Numbered from the stretch's first letter, positions 1-12,406 are shown. The stretch: 64,000 nucleotides of DNA from Thiohalocapsa halophila (GCF_016583825.1 NZ_NRRV01000006.1:49448-113447), one strand, 5' to 3'. Made by a program: numbers and translations. Notes: generated by a model not told the origin, from the letters alone.

Positions 1-490
<490 letters not shown>

Positions 491-797
491 AGCGTTACTG
501 CCGTGTTGCTGGGCGCGGGCCGACGGCCTCGGCTGCCGTTTGAAGATGGTTCCGGTCAGTTGCGCGCGTCGGCCCCTGAGGGTCGAGCATGCGCGGGCTG
601 ACCTTCGGGCGGCTGGTGTCGCTCGACGACGGAAGCGGATACGCGTGCGCACGCCGGCCGGCGCCCGGGGGCCGGTGCAGAGAACGGACGGCGCGAGGCT
701 CCGTCCTTCAGCTTGTTGGCGTTACGCCCGTCAGCGGGCGGGTTGCCACACCGGCGCGCCGTGCGCAGGGCGGGCGTTGCTCAGATCCGCTCCGGGG
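491..797. other. Intergenic region upstream of metH
   Basis: No credible gene is visible. The right part (about 794-831) holds two GGGGTCAG motifs, a word that recurs at the edges of RAYT and hairpin elements elsewhere in the window, so this is probably the trace of a small mobile repeat. I looked for a B12 box or SAH riboswitch core on the minus strand and saw neither. Confidence 0.4.
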
Positions 798-1199
798 TCA
801 GTTCTTGTCCGGAGTCTCTGGTTTGGGGTCAGTGCTGGCTCGTTCGTCGTTCTCGGAGGCTGCGGTGCCGTCTGCGGCGGGCCGCTCCTTCGGAAGATAG
901 CGTGGACTCTGCTCATGGCCATCCCAGACCACAGGTTTAGCGAGCCATTTTTGGATGAATGCCCAGGAAGCCTGATAGCCGTCATGGGGCAGGGTGCAGG
1001 CCGAGCAGTCCTTGCGGCGGACACCGTTCGCGTCGGTGAAGACCTCGTACGGCCCCGGGCACTCGTACGCGATCAGGGGACAATAACAGAAAAGGCAGTT
1101 GAATTCCCGCTTGACACCCGGGTGACAGGGCAGGAACGGGCATTCATGGTTGGTGAAGCCCTTGAAAGCCTCGTTGTTGGTGGTGTCTTTCGGTTGCAT
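798..1199 (-). CDS. Cysteine-rich small-domain protein (zf-like, PF04071 type), cobalamin-associated
   Basis: About 133 residues. The N-terminal ~75 residues carry closely spaced cysteines and histidines: ECPFLPCHPG, FNCLFCYCPL, YECPG and KDCSACTLPHDG. This matches the cysteine-rich small domain (PF04071), thought to bind metal and often encoded next to or fused with cobalamin biosynthesis enzymes. The C-terminal ~50 residues are charged and low in complexity. The start is uncertain: I use the ATG at 1199, and a TTG lies nine codons upstream; neither has a good ribosome-binding site. Position between metH and cobQ on the same strand supports a B12-related role, which is inference. Confidence 0.75.
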   Translation of the reverse strand: MQPKDTTNNEAFKGFTNHECPFLPCHPGVKREFNCLFCYCPLIAYECPGPYEVFTDANGVRRKDCSACTLPHDGYQASWAFIQKWLAKPVVWDGHEQSPRYLPKERPAADGTAASENDERASTDPKPETPDKN

Positions 1200-1594
1200 G
1201 GCTGGGGGATGGCCGTGACCCTGCAAGAGGATGGGGCTGAGCCGTGACAGTGACGAAAGCTAAGCAGGTAAGGGCGCAGTCTCTGCCGCCAAGGGCGGAC
1301 TTGGACCGCCGGCGCTTCATCGCGTGGCGGTGACGACCACGCTAGGCTGTCTTTAGGGCGTCCGAGTCTTCGCCAAGATGGCCAATAAAGCGGTTGCTCC
1401 CTAGGGCGTCGCCAGTGCCGCGTGCCCCTCCTGCTCGGCCCCGAAACCCACGCGCCGCGGGTATCCGAGCGTCTACACGCCATTCACGCCGTGCTGCGGG
1501 CTTTGGATTCGTCGTTCAGATCCAAGACGGCGAGCTCAGCGAGTGTATGGCCGTGGTCGATACAGCCGCAGCCGGGCGATGGCTCGCGGCCCGC
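1200..1594. other. Intergenic region between the cysteine-rich gene and cobQ
   Basis: No gene recognised. GC-rich, with only overlapping spurious frames. A B12 riboswitch upstream of the cysteine-rich gene was looked for and not found. Confidence 0.35.
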
Positions 1595-3172
1595 TCACCG
1601 TGCTAGCGCCAGCAATGCATCCAGGTCCAGATTCGCCTCGATGTGCTCGGCAAGCTCGTTCAGCGCCTGCTCGATGCGGGCGTCGAAGTCGAGCTGCCCG
1701 GCCTTGGCGCCCATCTGCTCCAGCCAGTGCGTGCGGAAAGCGTCTCCTGCAAAGATGCCATGCAGGTAGCCGCCCATGACCCGGTCGTGGTGGCTCACGG
1801 CGCCCTCGGGCTTGGTGGTGCCGTCGGCGTTTTGCAGCAGCAGCCAGGGCTGCTCTAGCCCGGCGCCGGTGGTGCGGCCCATGTGCATCTCGTAGCCCGC
1901 GACCTCGCAGCCGCTGACGCCGTCTTGGGCCGAAAGCTCGATGAGGCGCTTGTCGCCGCCGATCTCGGTCTCGATGTCCAGCAGTCCCAAGCCGGGGGTG
2001 TCGCCCGGCGGGCCCTCGATACCCTGCGGGTCGCGTACCACGCGCCCGAGCATCTGGAAGCCGGCGCAGAGTCCCACCACCCGCCCGCCGCGGCGCACGT
2101 GGGCGTGGATGTCGATGTCCCAGCCTTCTTTGCGCAGGATATCCAGATCCGCCCGGGTGGCCTTGGAGCCCGGCAGGATGACGACGTCGGTGTCCGCCGG
2201 CAGGGCCTGTCCGGGCATGAGCCAGCGCAGGTTCACCGCGGGCTCCGCGGCCAGCGGGTCCATGTCGTCGAAGTTGGCGACGCGGGAGAGACGCGGCACG
2301 GCGATGTTGAGCGTGCCGGTGTTGGCCCAGCTGTCCTCGGCCGGGCGCTCCAGCGCCAGAGAGTCCTCCGCCGGCAGCCGCGAGGCGCCCTCGAACCAGC
2401 GCACCACGCCGAGGAAGGGCCAGCCGGTGTGTGCCGTGATGGTCTCGCAGGCGGGCTCGAACAGCGAGAAGTCGCCGCGGAACTTGTTCACCATGTAGCC
2501 GACGACGCGCGCCCGGTCGGGCGGGTCCAGCAGCAGCCAGGTGCCCACCAGGTGCGACATGGTGCCGCCTTTATCGAGATCACCGACGAAGACCACGGGC
2601 ACGTCGGCGCGCTCGGCGAAGTACATGTTGGTGATGTCGCTGTTGCGCAGATAAATCTCGGCACCACTGCCGGCGCCCTCCACCAGCACCAGGTCGGCGT
2701 CGGTGCACAGGCGCTCGAAGCTGTCCAGGATGGCCGGCATCATGCCCTGGCGCATCTGGTGGTAGACCCGCGCCGGGCAGTTGCCGAGCGCGCGCCCGCG
2801 CAGCACCACCTGGGAGCCGACATTGGTCTGCGGCTTGAGCAGCACCGGGTTCATGTGGATGGACGGCGGCACGCCGCAGGCGCGGGCCTGCAGCGCCTGG
2901 GCCCTGCCGATCTCGCCGCGCGGGCGCTCGCCGTCGGGGCCGGGGCGGGCGTCCGTATCCTCGGTGACGGCGGCGTTATTGCTCATGTTCTGCGCTTTGA
3001 AAGGCCGCACCTTGAGCCCGCGCCTGGCATAGGCCCGGCAGAGCCCGGCCACCAGCAGGCTCTTGCCCACGTCGGAGGCCGTGCCCTGGATCATCAGCGT
3101 GCGGGCGCGCCGCGGCCCGTGGTCGCCGAGGGGCGGGAGGTCGAGGTCGATGCTGGGCGGGGTATCGGGCAT
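1595..3172 (-). CDS. cobQ: Cobyric acid synthase
   Basis: Amidates four side chains of adenosylcobyrinic a,c-diamide, using glutamine and ATP, to give adenosylcobyric acid late in B12 synthesis. The 525 residues show an N-terminal P-loop (GTASDVGKS, ~32-40), KAQNMSNNA, the substrate-binding stretch MNPVLLKPQ, LVEGAGSGAE, and a C-terminal class I glutamine amidotransferase with nucleophile Cys in GLCAGFQMLG and catalytic His in GGYLHGIF. Family members are usually 480-510 residues; the extra length is a proline-rich N-terminus and a short insert after AAVTEDTDA. The gene diverges from dnaQ. Confidence 0.95.
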   Translation of the reverse strand: MPDTPPSIDLDLPPLGDHGPRRARTLMIQGTASDVGKSLLVAGLCRAYARRGLKVRPFKAQNMSNNAAVTEDTDARPGPDGERPRGEIGRAQALQARACGVPPSIHMNPVLLKPQTNVGSQVVLRGRALGNCPARVYHQMRQGMMPAILDSFERLCTDADLVLVEGAGSGAEIYLRNSDITNMYFAERADVPVVFVGDLDKGGTMSHLVGTWLLLDPPDRARVVGYMVNKFRGDFSLFEPACETITAHTGWPFLGVVRWFEGASRLPAEDSLALERPAEDSWANTGTLNIAVPRLSRVANFDDMDPLAAEPAVNLRWLMPGQALPADTDVVILPGSKATRADLDILRKEGWDIDIHAHVRRGGRVVGLCAGFQMLGRVVRDPQGIEGPPGDTPGLGLLDIETEIGGDKRLIELSAQDGVSGCEVAGYEMHMGRTTGAGLEQPWLLLQNADGTTKPEGAVSHHDRVMGGYLHGIFAGDAFRTHWLEQMGAKAGQLDFDARIEQALNELAEHIEANLDLDALLALAR

Positions 3173-3314
3173 GGTGTCGAATGGCGTTTTGTCGTGACGG
3201 GCTCGGGTTGGGTAAGCTGGCGGCAGGACTTAAGACCTAGGACCAAGCGTCGGCGCGCAGGCAAGCGCCCGCAACCTGTTGATAGATTGGGGTCGAAGAG
3301 GAACAAGAAGCATC

Positions 3315-4052
3315 ATGCGCCAAATCGTGCTGGACACGGAAACAACGGGCCTGGAGCCGGAGGAGGGCCATCGGGTCATCGAGATCGGCTGTGTCGAGCT
3401 GATCGAGCGCCGGCCCACCGGCAACAACTATCATCGCTACCTTCAGCCGGACCGCGAGGTCGACGCCGGCGCCTCGGCGGTGCACGGCATCACCAACGAG
3501 TTTCTTGCCGGCCAGCCGCGCTTCGCCGACGTGGTGGAAGAGCTCATGGACTACTGCCGCGGCGCCGAGCTGGTGATCCACAACGCCCCCTTCGATGTCG
3601 GCTTCTTGAACCACGAGCTGAAGCTTTGGCGCCTGGATGCACCGGCCATCGACACCCTTTGCTCGGTGACCGATAGCCTGGTGCTCGCGCGCCGGCTGCA
3701 CCCGGGTCAGCGCAACAGCCTGGACGCACTCTGCAAGCGCTACGGCATCGATAACGCCCAGCGCGACCTCCACGGCGCACTGCTGGACGCCCAGATCCTG
3801 GCCGACGTCTACCTGGCCATGACCGGCGGCCAGGTGAGCCTGCATCTGGGCGGTGAGGAGCACGTGGAGACAGGCCTGCGGCGAGAAGAGGTCCGTCATG
3901 TGGCGGTACCCCGCGGCAAGCTGCGTGTCGTGCGGGCCAATGCCGACGAGCTCGCTGCCCACGAGCGCAAGCTAGCCGCCATCCAAAAGGCCAGCGGCGC
4001 CTGCGTCTGGCTCGCCGAAGGCGCCGCCGACGCCGAGGCGGTCGCACGCTGA
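3315..4052 (+). CDS. dnaQ: DNA polymerase III epsilon subunit (3'-5' proofreading exonuclease)
   Basis: Proofreads newly made DNA within the replicative polymerase core. The 245 residues match the E. coli length (243). The DEDDh exonuclease motifs are all present: LDTETTG (ExoI), HNAPFDVGFLNHEL (ExoII) and HGALLDAQILADVY (ExoIII). The C-terminal third, which binds the alpha subunit, is less conserved. The ATG at 3315 starts exactly at the family N-terminus MRQIVLDTETTG; an upstream in-frame start would add twelve unrelated residues. The usual partner rnhA is not next to it. Confidence 0.93.
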   Translation: MRQIVLDTETTGLEPEEGHRVIEIGCVELIERRPTGNNYHRYLQPDREVDAGASAVHGITNEFLAGQPRFADVVEELMDYCRGAELVIHNAPFDVGFLNHELKLWRLDAPAIDTLCSVTDSLVLARRLHPGQRNSLDALCKRYGIDNAQRDLHGALLDAQILADVYLAMTGGQVSLHLGGEEHVETGLRREEVRHVAVPRGKLRVVRANADELAAHERKLAAIQKASGACVWLAEGAADAEAVAR

Positions 4053-4308
4053 TTTGCTGATGTTTGCCTCAGTGCGGGCCCCCAACCGGGGTGCCCGCGC
4101 GGCGTGACCAGCAACGGCGGTGGGCAGCGCTTAGAGAAACGCCGAGCTATCGGCGCTTTCCCTGTGGGCCAGGATCCGCCGGCACTCTCCGCGATACGAC
4201 GCCTAAGGCTGTCAAAGCGCCAGCGGGCAAAGAGCCGGCAGGCCGCCCCTTTGGGAGCCAGCCCGGCTCAATGCGATTTGTGCCCGCGATGGCCAATAAA
4301 CCGGTGGC
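4053..4308. other. Intergenic region between convergent dnaQ and fnr, with hairpins
   Basis: Just after dnaQ (about 4073-4097) a strong hairpin can form: GCGGGC-CCCC, loop AACC, GGGG-T-GCCCGC. It lacks a T-run. A weaker hairpin, CGCCGA-GCTA-TCGGCG (4140-4155), is followed by CTTTCC. Either could help end dnaQ transcription; neither is a textbook intrinsic terminator. No gene is seen. Confidence 0.35.
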
Positions 4309-5067
4309 TTAGTTGGAGTGTTTTCGGCTGCCGGCGGCCTGTGCGGTGCCCGCGAGGCTCTCGATGGTGCCCAGATCCAGGATCTCGACGTGCTTGCGGT
4401 CGACCTTGACCAGCCCTTCGTCCTGGAAGCGGGTGAAGAGTCGGCTGACGGTCTCCACCGCGAGGCCGAGGTAGTTGCCGATCTCGTGGCGCGACATGCT
4501 GAGGTAGAAATCCGTTGGTGACAGACCCCGCTTACTCAGGCGCTGCGACATGCTCACTAGGAAGGCCGCAAGGCGCTCCTCGGCGTTCTTCTTGCCCAAT
4601 AGCAGCAGCATCTCGGCATCATGACCAATCTCCTTGCTAAGCAGCCGGAACATGGAGTGCTGCAGGCTCGGGATGGACGCGGCCAGCTCCTCGAAGCGCT
4701 GGAAGGGGACCTCACAGATAGCGGAGGTCTCCAGCACCTTGGCGGAGCAGGCGTGGCAGTCCTGGTCGATGGCGTCGAGGCCGATGATCTCGCCGGGGAG
4801 GTGGAAGCCCAGCACTTGCTCGCCGCCTTCCTCGCTCGGCGTGTAGGTCTTCACCGAGCCCGTTTTGACAACGTACAAGGATCGGAAGCGCTCTCCGCTG
4901 CGAAAGAGGTGATCCCCCCGGTGCAGCGGGCGCGAGCGTTTGACGATGCTGTCCAGCCGGTCCACGTCCTCCGGCGACATGCCCATGGGGAGGCACAACT
5001 GAGACAGCGTGCAGTTTTTGCAGGCGACCCGGATGGTCTCGAAGGAGATAACTTTTCGTTGAGTCAA
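4309..5067 (-). CDS. fnr: FNR-type oxygen-sensing transcription regulator (Crp/Fnr family)
   Basis: Global switch to anaerobic metabolism; an oxygen-labile [4Fe-4S] cluster drives dimerisation and DNA binding. The 252 residues contain the expected cluster cysteines, C16, C19 and C25 at the N-terminus and C118 in SAICEVPF, equivalent to E. coli C20, C23, C29 and C122. A cyclic-nucleotide-type beta-barrel follows, then a long dimer helix and a helix-turn-helix, HEIGNYLGLAVETVSRLF. Its E..SR contact residues match those that read TTGAT half sites. The start must be the TTG at 5067, because an in-frame TGA lies ten codons upstream and the next Met falls after the cysteines. An FNR-like box lies about 50 bp upstream. 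Confidence 0.93.
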   Translation of the reverse strand: MTQRKVISFETIRVACKNCTLSQLCLPMGMSPEDVDRLDSIVKRSRPLHRGDHLFRSGERFRSLYVVKTGSVKTYTPSEEGGEQVLGFHLPGEIIGLDAIDQDCHACSAKVLETSAICEVPFQRFEELAASIPSLQHSMFRLLSKEIGHDAEMLLLLGKKNAEERLAAFLVSMSQRLSKRGLSPTDFYLSMSRHEIGNYLGLAVETVSRLFTRFQDEGLVKVDRKHVEILDLGTIESLAGTAQAAGSRKHSN

Positions 5068-5111
5068 GGCAGTGTACCTGGCTGGTTGACGGTGTCATTG
5101 TGCAACCCAGG

Positions 5112-5125
5112 TTGACATGCATCAA
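5112..5125 (-). promoter_or_regulatory. FNR-like box upstream of fnr
   Basis: TTGACATGCATCAA matches the FNR consensus TTGAT-N4-ATCAA at nine of ten fixed positions. Its centre is about 51 bp upstream of the fnr start codon. Placement fits autoregulation: centred at -41.5, it would put transcription start near 5077. A TACACT that could serve as a -10 lies at 5071-5076, slightly too close to the start codon, so repression by overlap is equally possible. Motif seen directly; function inferred. Confidence 0.65.
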
Positions 5126-5314
5126 GGGTAAATGTCGCTGCTTTCACGCGCCCCTATTGATGTTATTGCCTAGGATACTGCGACCTGGCCGCCGTCTGTG
5201 TACCTGTAGCCGTGGCTTTGGGCCTCCGGTCCTTTAGGAACGAGAGCTTGCCCGACCGGATCAGCGTCAGCCCGTGGCCGACCAGCCGGCGCGCAAGCGC
5301 GGCCGGTTATCGCT

Positions 5315-5346
5315 GAAAAACAAAAGCCGCGCCCGAGGGCGCGGCT
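5315..5346 (-). terminator. Rho-independent terminator of the sulfur globule gene
   Basis: Perfect 10-bp stem: AGCCGCGCCC (5325-5334), two-base loop, GGGCGCGGCT (5337-5346). On the minus strand it is followed by TTTTGTTTTT. It lies about 50 bp past the stop codon of the gene at 5395-5817, in the right orientation for it. Confidence 0.85.
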
Positions 5347-5394
5347 CGTGTGGCCGCCGGGGGCGGCGGCCGTCAGGGCAGTGCTGGCCCGATC

Positions 5395-5817
5395 TTACTT
5401 GGCTTCTTCGCCGGAGGGCTGCGCCGGGGCTGCCGGGGCTGCCGGGGCGCCGTAAGGGGCGCCGTAGGGCATGGGCGGTGCGCCGTAGCCGTAGCCCGGA
5501 TAGCCGCCGCCGTAGCCGTAGCCCGGATAGCCGCCGTAGCCACCATAGGGATGGCCGTAGCCGTAGCCGCGGCCATAGCCATAGCCGCGACCATAGCCCC
5601 GGCCGTAACCGCGGCCACCGCCGGACATGCTCATGTTGAAGTCGCCGTAGCCGTCGCCGAACATGTCGCCCAGCATATCGCCCATGCCGTCACCCCAGCC
5701 GGAGCCGTAGCCGGGGCCGCCGTAGCCCGGGCCCCACCAGGCCTGTGCGGCGCTCATGGAGAAGGTGGCTGCACCGGCCACGGCGGCGATGCCGAAGATC
5801 TTGGCAAGCTTTTGCAT
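5395..5817 (-). CDS. Sulfur globule family protein (secreted, Gly/Tyr-rich)
   Basis: A 140-residue protein with a clear Sec signal peptide ending AAQA near residue 26, then WWGPGYGG, a [18 protein letters not shown] stretch, NMSMSG, and many RGYG/GYGY repeats; the tail is Ala/Pro-rich. This layout matches the small structural envelope proteins of periplasmic sulfur globules (SgpA/SgpB, CV1/CV2) in sulfur-oxidising Chromatiaceae, which resemble keratin-like fibrous proteins. The ATG at 5817 has a good AGGAG site and starts the signal peptide. Single gene with its own promoter (5923-5951) and terminator (5315-5346). A different Gly/Tyr-rich exported protein is possible, but the [18 protein letters not shown] block is characteristic. 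Confidence 0.75.
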   Translation of the reverse strand: MQKLAKIFGIAAVAGAATFSMSAAQAWWGPGYGGPGYGSGWGDGMGDMLGDMFGDGYGDFNMSMSGGGRGYGRGYGRGYGYGRGYGYGHPYGGYGGYPGYGYGGGYPGYGYGAPPMPYGAPYGAPAAPAAPAQPSGEEAK

Positions 5818-5922
5818 GATCTGACGCTCCTGAAGAATTCTAGTGAGTTCAGCAGACCGGGACGGGCCGAGCGGTGTCGCCGCTGCCTGGCCCCGGCGGT
5901 CCGTAGGATACGAACGGCGCGG

Positions 5923-5951
5923 AGTATACGTGTCGGTTTTCGGCTTGTGAA
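5923..5951 (-). promoter_or_regulatory. Sigma-70-type promoter of the sulfur globule gene
   Basis: On the minus strand TTCACA (5951-5946) and TATACT (5928-5923) are separated by exactly 17 bp; each hexamer differs from consensus at one position. Transcription would start near 5915 and leave a leader of about 100 nt before the start codon at 5817. Confidence 0.7.
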
Positions 5952-5980
5952 GTGCGCTAGGGAGCGGTTTCCTGGGGTAA

Positions 5981-7804
<1,824 letters not shown>

Positions 7805-7969
7805 CGCCGGCGCCGCGGATGCCGCACCGGCGCCCCAGGCCCGACCGGCCGCTGGCGCGACGGCGTCGCGGCACCGGCGCCCAACCCTGACCCGGCAGCC
7901 ACCAGGGCGCTCATCGCATCGTCTCTGCGACCCAACAGGCTCCCCAATAGGCGATTCGCCCCGCTGTAA

Positions 7970-9274
<1,305 letters not shown>

Positions 9275-9322
9275 AGCCGGAGGCAGCGCAGCCGCCATGG
9301 GCACGCAGCAGAGGCCGGGGTC

Positions 9323-9619
9323 GTGACACGCTGGGTCATCCTGGGTCTGCTGCTGCTCTTGGGTCTGCTCCAGTACCGGCTCTGGGTGGGCGAGGGGAGC
9401 ATCAAGGAGCTGCACGCCCTGCGTGCGCAGATCGAAGAGCACCGCGCGGAGCTGGAGCGCCTGGAGGCCCGAAATCTGGCCCTGGCTGCGGAGGTGGAGG
9501 ACCTGCGCACCGGCGTCGAGGCCATCGAGGACCGCGCCCGCAGCGAGCTCGGCATGATTCAGCGCGGCGAGGTCTTCCTCCAGGTCATCGAGAAGCCCGA
9601 GGAGGAGGTTGGCCAATGA
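9323..9619 (+). CDS. ftsB: Cell division protein FtsB
   Basis: Small bitopic membrane protein that joins FtsL and FtsQ in the divisome and helps activate septal cell-wall synthesis. The 98 residues have an N-terminal membrane segment (VILGLLLLLGLLQYRLW, ~5-21), a leucine-rich coiled coil (~30-65) with heptads such as IEEHRAELERLEARN, and the conserved tail RARSELGMIQRGEVF. The start is GTG at 9323. Location between eno and ispD is the standard gammaproteobacterial arrangement. Confidence 0.93.
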   Translation: MTRWVILGLLLLLGLLQYRLWVGEGSIKELHALRAQIEEHRAELERLEARNLALAAEVEDLRTGVEAIEDRARSELGMIQRGEVFLQVIEKPEEEVGQ

Positions 9620-9668
9620 CGCCGGCGGTCCGGCACCGCGCCGATCCGGACCGGTGGGGCCCGCCGGC

Positions 9669-10391
9669 ATGAGCGCCGACATGGGCCACGCCGTGCGCCA
9701 TTGGGCGCTGATCCCGGCCGCTGGCGTCGGCCGCCGCTTCGGCGCCGAGGTGCCCAAGCAATACCTCTCCCTCGGCGGGCGGCCCGTCATCGACCACGCC
9801 ATCGCCGCCTTTGTGGAGCATCCGGGCATCGCCGGCTGCGCCGTGGTGCTCGGCAGCGACGACGGCTGGTGGTCCGATGTCAGTGCCTATGCCGACCACC
9901 CGAGCGTCCTGCGCGCACCGGGCGGCGCCGAGCGTTGCTACTCGGTGCGCAATGGCTTGACGGCGCTGGCCGCCCGCGCGACTGACGACGACTGGGTCCT
10001 GGTGCACGACGCCGCGCGCCCCTGCCTGCGCCGGGCGGACCTGGACCGCCTGCTGGACGCCCTGCGTGAGGAGCCCGTCGGCGCCCTGCTCGCGGTGCCC
10101 ATTGCCGACACGGTCAAGCGCGCCGACGCCGGGCAGGTGGCCGAGACCCTGCCGCGTACGGCACTATGGCGGGCCTACACGCCCCAGGCGTTTCGCCTCG
10201 GCCTGCTGCGCCGGGCCCTGGAGTATGCGCAATCCCAGGACCTGGTGGTCACCGACGACGCCAGCGCGGTGGAGCTGCTGGGTCTGCAGCCGGCGCTCAT
10301 CGAATGCCAAGCGGACAACATCAAGATTACCCGCCCGGAGGACCTGCCGCTGGCGGCCTTTTATCTAGAGCAGCAGCAAGAAGAGGCCTGA
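9669..10391 (+). CDS. ispD: 2-C-methyl-D-erythritol 4-phosphate cytidylyltransferase
   Basis: Third enzyme of the MEP isoprenoid pathway; joins CTP and MEP. About 240 residues. The N-terminal nucleotide-binding loop is PAAGVGRRFGAEVPKQY, followed by VIDHAI, LVHDAARPC, ADTVKR, YTPQAFR and the conserved TDDASAVE. I choose the ATG at 9669 (SD-like GGTGGGG, 8-bp spacing). An in-frame TTG at 9609 overlapping the end of ftsB would add 20 unconserved residues. Its usual partner ispF is 432 bp downstream, separated by REP-like repeats. Confidence 0.95.
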   Translation: MSADMGHAVRHWALIPAAGVGRRFGAEVPKQYLSLGGRPVIDHAIAAFVEHPGIAGCAVVLGSDDGWWSDVSAYADHPSVLRAPGGAERCYSVRNGLTALAARATDDDWVLVHDAARPCLRRADLDRLLDALREEPVGALLAVPIADTVKRADAGQVAETLPRTALWRAYTPQAFRLGLLRRALEYAQSQDLVVTDDASAVELLGLQPALIECQADNIKITRPEDLPLAAFYLEQQQEEA

Positions 10392-10436
10392 GAGCCAGGG
10401 GCCTGATCCGGTCGCGGCGGTCACAGACAGCGCGGT

Positions 10437-10544
10437 GTCGGGCTTCGCGCCTCAGCCCGACGGGGCGGCAAGGCGTAGGTCGGCGCCGATGTCAGGAGGC
10501 CCGACGGTCAGGCTGCGGTTTCGGGATCCGTGCCTCAGCCCGAC
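10437..10544. repeat. REP-like palindromic repeat cluster between ispD and ispF
   Basis: Three blocks of the local REP family: GTCGGGCTTCGCGCCTCAGC (from 10437), GTAGGTCGGCGCCGATGTCA (from 10475) running into GGAGGCCCGAC, and a third ending CCTCAGCCCGAC at 10544. The same words recur near 23.4, 26.6-26.9, 36.0, 47.0 and 51.4 kb. Arms are complementary and could form hairpins in RNA between ispD and ispF. The rest of the 432-bp gap shows no gene. Confidence 0.75.
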
Positions 10545-10823
10545 TTGCGGGCTAGGATGACACCGACGAGCAAGATTCAGCGCCAAATATTAGAATTTGG
10601 TGTTGTACTGCCGTAAACGGCAGCTCGTCGGCATTCGGCTCCCCTGTATTAGCCGCGACCACCGCTCAACCAGAGACGCCAGCATGCACTCAACAAACGA
10701 AGCCACCGGCGCCGGACCACGGCCCGCCGGCGGCAGGCATCAAGAGCCCCGGTCCGGACCTGCGGCCGCCGGCCCTCGGCCCTGCGCGAGCGCCGAACGG
10801 GCGTTCTGGCTTGGGGCCATCCC

Positions 10824-11297
10824 ATGCTGATCGGCCAAGGCATTGACGCCCACCGTTTCGAGCCCGGCCGGCCGCTGGTGCTGGGCGGGGTGGAGATCCC
10901 GCACGATCACGGGCTCGCCGCGCACTCCGACGGCGATGTCGTCATTCACGCCCTCTGCGATGCCCTGCTCGGCGCCGCCGGCCTCGGCGACATTGGCCAC
11001 CACTTTCCGGACACCGACGCCGCCTACGCCGGTATCGACAGCCGCATCCTGCTGGCGCGGGTGATGGACGCCCTGCGCGAGCGCGACCTCGCCGTGCACA
11101 ACGCGGACCTCACCATCGCCGCCCAGCGCCCGAAGCTCGCCGCGCACATCGCCGCCATGCGCGAAACCCTGGCCGCGGACCTGGACTGCCCGCAGGCCCG
11201 GGTCAACGTCAAGGCCACCACCACCGAGCGGATGGGCTTCACCGGCCGCGGCGAAGGCATCGCCGCGTTCGCCGTGGTGCTGCTGGACGCATCGTGA
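10824..11297 (+). CDS. ispF: 2-C-methyl-D-erythritol 2,4-cyclodiphosphate synthase
   Basis: Cyclises CDP-methylerythritol 2-phosphate with loss of CMP in the MEP pathway; active as a homotrimer. The 157 residues carry the zinc ligands in GQGIDAHRF and the [17 protein letters not shown] signature, then [11 protein letters not shown] and the C-terminal [18 protein letters not shown]. The stop overlaps the truD start (GTGA), indicating translational coupling. Confidence 0.97.
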   Translation: MLIGQGIDAHRFEPGRPLVLGGVEIPHDHGLAAHSDGDVVIHALCDALLGAAGLGDIGHHFPDTDAAYAGIDSRILLARVMDALRERDLAVHNADLTIAAQRPKLAAHIAAMRETLAADLDCPQARVNVKATTTERMGFTGRGEGIAAFAVVLLDAS

Positions 11298-12406
11298 CTG
11301 TCCCTGAGCTGGTTGCCGACCCGGATGCCGCGGCACAAGCCCCGGCTGCGCCACCGCCCTGGCGCAGCTTCCGCGCCCTGCCGCGAGCCCACGGCGAGCC
11401 GCTGATTCGCTTTCGCATCCGCTCCCAGCCGGCGGACTTCGTCGTCGACGAGATCCTCGCCTTCGGCCCGGACGGCGACGGCGAGCACCAACTGCTCAAG
11501 GTGCGCAAGACCAACGCCAACACCGACTGGGTCGCGCGGCGGCTGGCGAGCCTCGCCGGCGTACCGCACAAGGCCGTGGGCTATGCCGGACTCAAGGACC
11601 GCTATGCCGTCACCACCCAATGGTTCTCGGTGCATCTCGGCAAACGTGCAGAGCCCGACTGGGGCCTGCTCGACGCCGACGGCATCGAAGTGCTGGAGTC
11701 CCACGCCCATAAGCGCAAGCTCCGTCGCGGTGTTCTCGCCGGCAATGCCTTCCAACTGGTGCTGCGCGAGGTCAGCGGCGACAGCGAGGGCCTCGCTGCT
11801 CGGGTGGACGCCATCGCCCAGCAAGGCGTGCCCAATTATTTCGGCCCGCAGCGCTTCGGCCGCGACGAGGGCAATCTGGTGCGGGCCGACGCCATGTTCC
11901 GGGGCGCACCCGCCGAGGACGACCGCGGGCGTCGCGCCGACCGCCACCTGCAGGGGCTCTATGTCTCCGCCGCCCGCTCCCAGCTGTTCAACGAGGTACT
12001 CGCTGCACGCGTCGAGCGCGGCGACTGGCACCAGGCCCTGGCGGGCGAGCGCCTGCAGCTGCGCGGCAGCCATTCCCACTTTCTGGCCGAGAGCGTCGAT
12101 GCGCGCATCCGCGAGCGTGTGGCCAGCGGCGATGCCCAGCCCACGGGGCCCCTCGTCGGCGCGGGCGAGACGCTGACCACCGGTGAGGTCGCGGCGCTGG
12201 AGGCCGCCGTCGCCGCGCCCTTCGCCCAGTGGCAGCAGGGCCTCGCCGCCGCCGGCCTCAAGCAGGAGCGCCGCTCCCTGGTGCTCTACCCAGAGGCGCT
12301 GCGGCTGGATCGCCGCGCCGGCGACGAGCTGGGCATCGCCTTCACCCTGCCCGCCGGCAGCTATGCGACGGCGCTGCTGCGGGAGCTCGGCGACTGGCAG
12401 GACTGA
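11294..12406 (+). CDS. truD: tRNA pseudouridine(13) synthase
   Basis: Makes pseudouridine 13 in tRNA-Glu. The 370 residues are slightly longer than E. coli TruD (349). Diagnostic motifs are the catalytic Asp in [27 protein letters not shown] with the neighbouring arginines, and the inserted TRUD domain ending [10 protein letters not shown]. The start is GTG at 11294 overlapping ispF; the first ~30 residues are Ala/Pro-rich and unconserved. Linkage with ispF is typical of gammaproteobacteria, though surE and pcm do not follow here. Confidence 0.95.
   Translation: MTVPELVADPDAAAQAPAAPPPWRSFRALPRAHGEPLIRFRIRSQPADFVVDEILAFGPDGDGEHQLLKVRKTNANTDWVARRLASLAGVPHKAVGYAGLKDRYAVTTQWFSVHLGKRAEPDWGLLDADGIEVLESHAHKRKLRRGVLAGNAFQLVLREVSGDSEGLAARVDAIAQQGVPNYFGPQRFGRDEGNLVRADAMFRGAPAEDDRGRRADRHLQGLYVSAARSQLFNEVLAARVERGDWHQALAGERLQLRGSHSHFLAESVDARIRERVASGDAQPTGPLVGAGETLTTGEVAALEAAVAAPFAQWQQGLAAAGLKQERRSLVLYPEALRLDRRAGDELGIAFTLPAGSYATALLRELGDWQD

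Noticed and set aside
491..800. Cobalamin or SAH riboswitch upstream of metH
   Set aside because: The B12 box, the GCCACTG core and the SAH riboswitch GAGGAGCGCTGC-type core were not found on the minus strand.
1883..3676. Long plus-strand open frame antisense to cobQ
   Set aside because: Residue composition (His/Ala/Gly/Arg-rich) and lack of any motif show it is the antisense shadow of a high-GC gene; the same holds for many long frames opposite mnhA, mnhD, the RND pump and eno.
1377..4310. Repeated word GATGGCCAATAAA(G/C)CGGT at about 1377 and 4288
   Set aside because: About 18 bp of similarity with unrelated flanks; too little to call an element or shared site.
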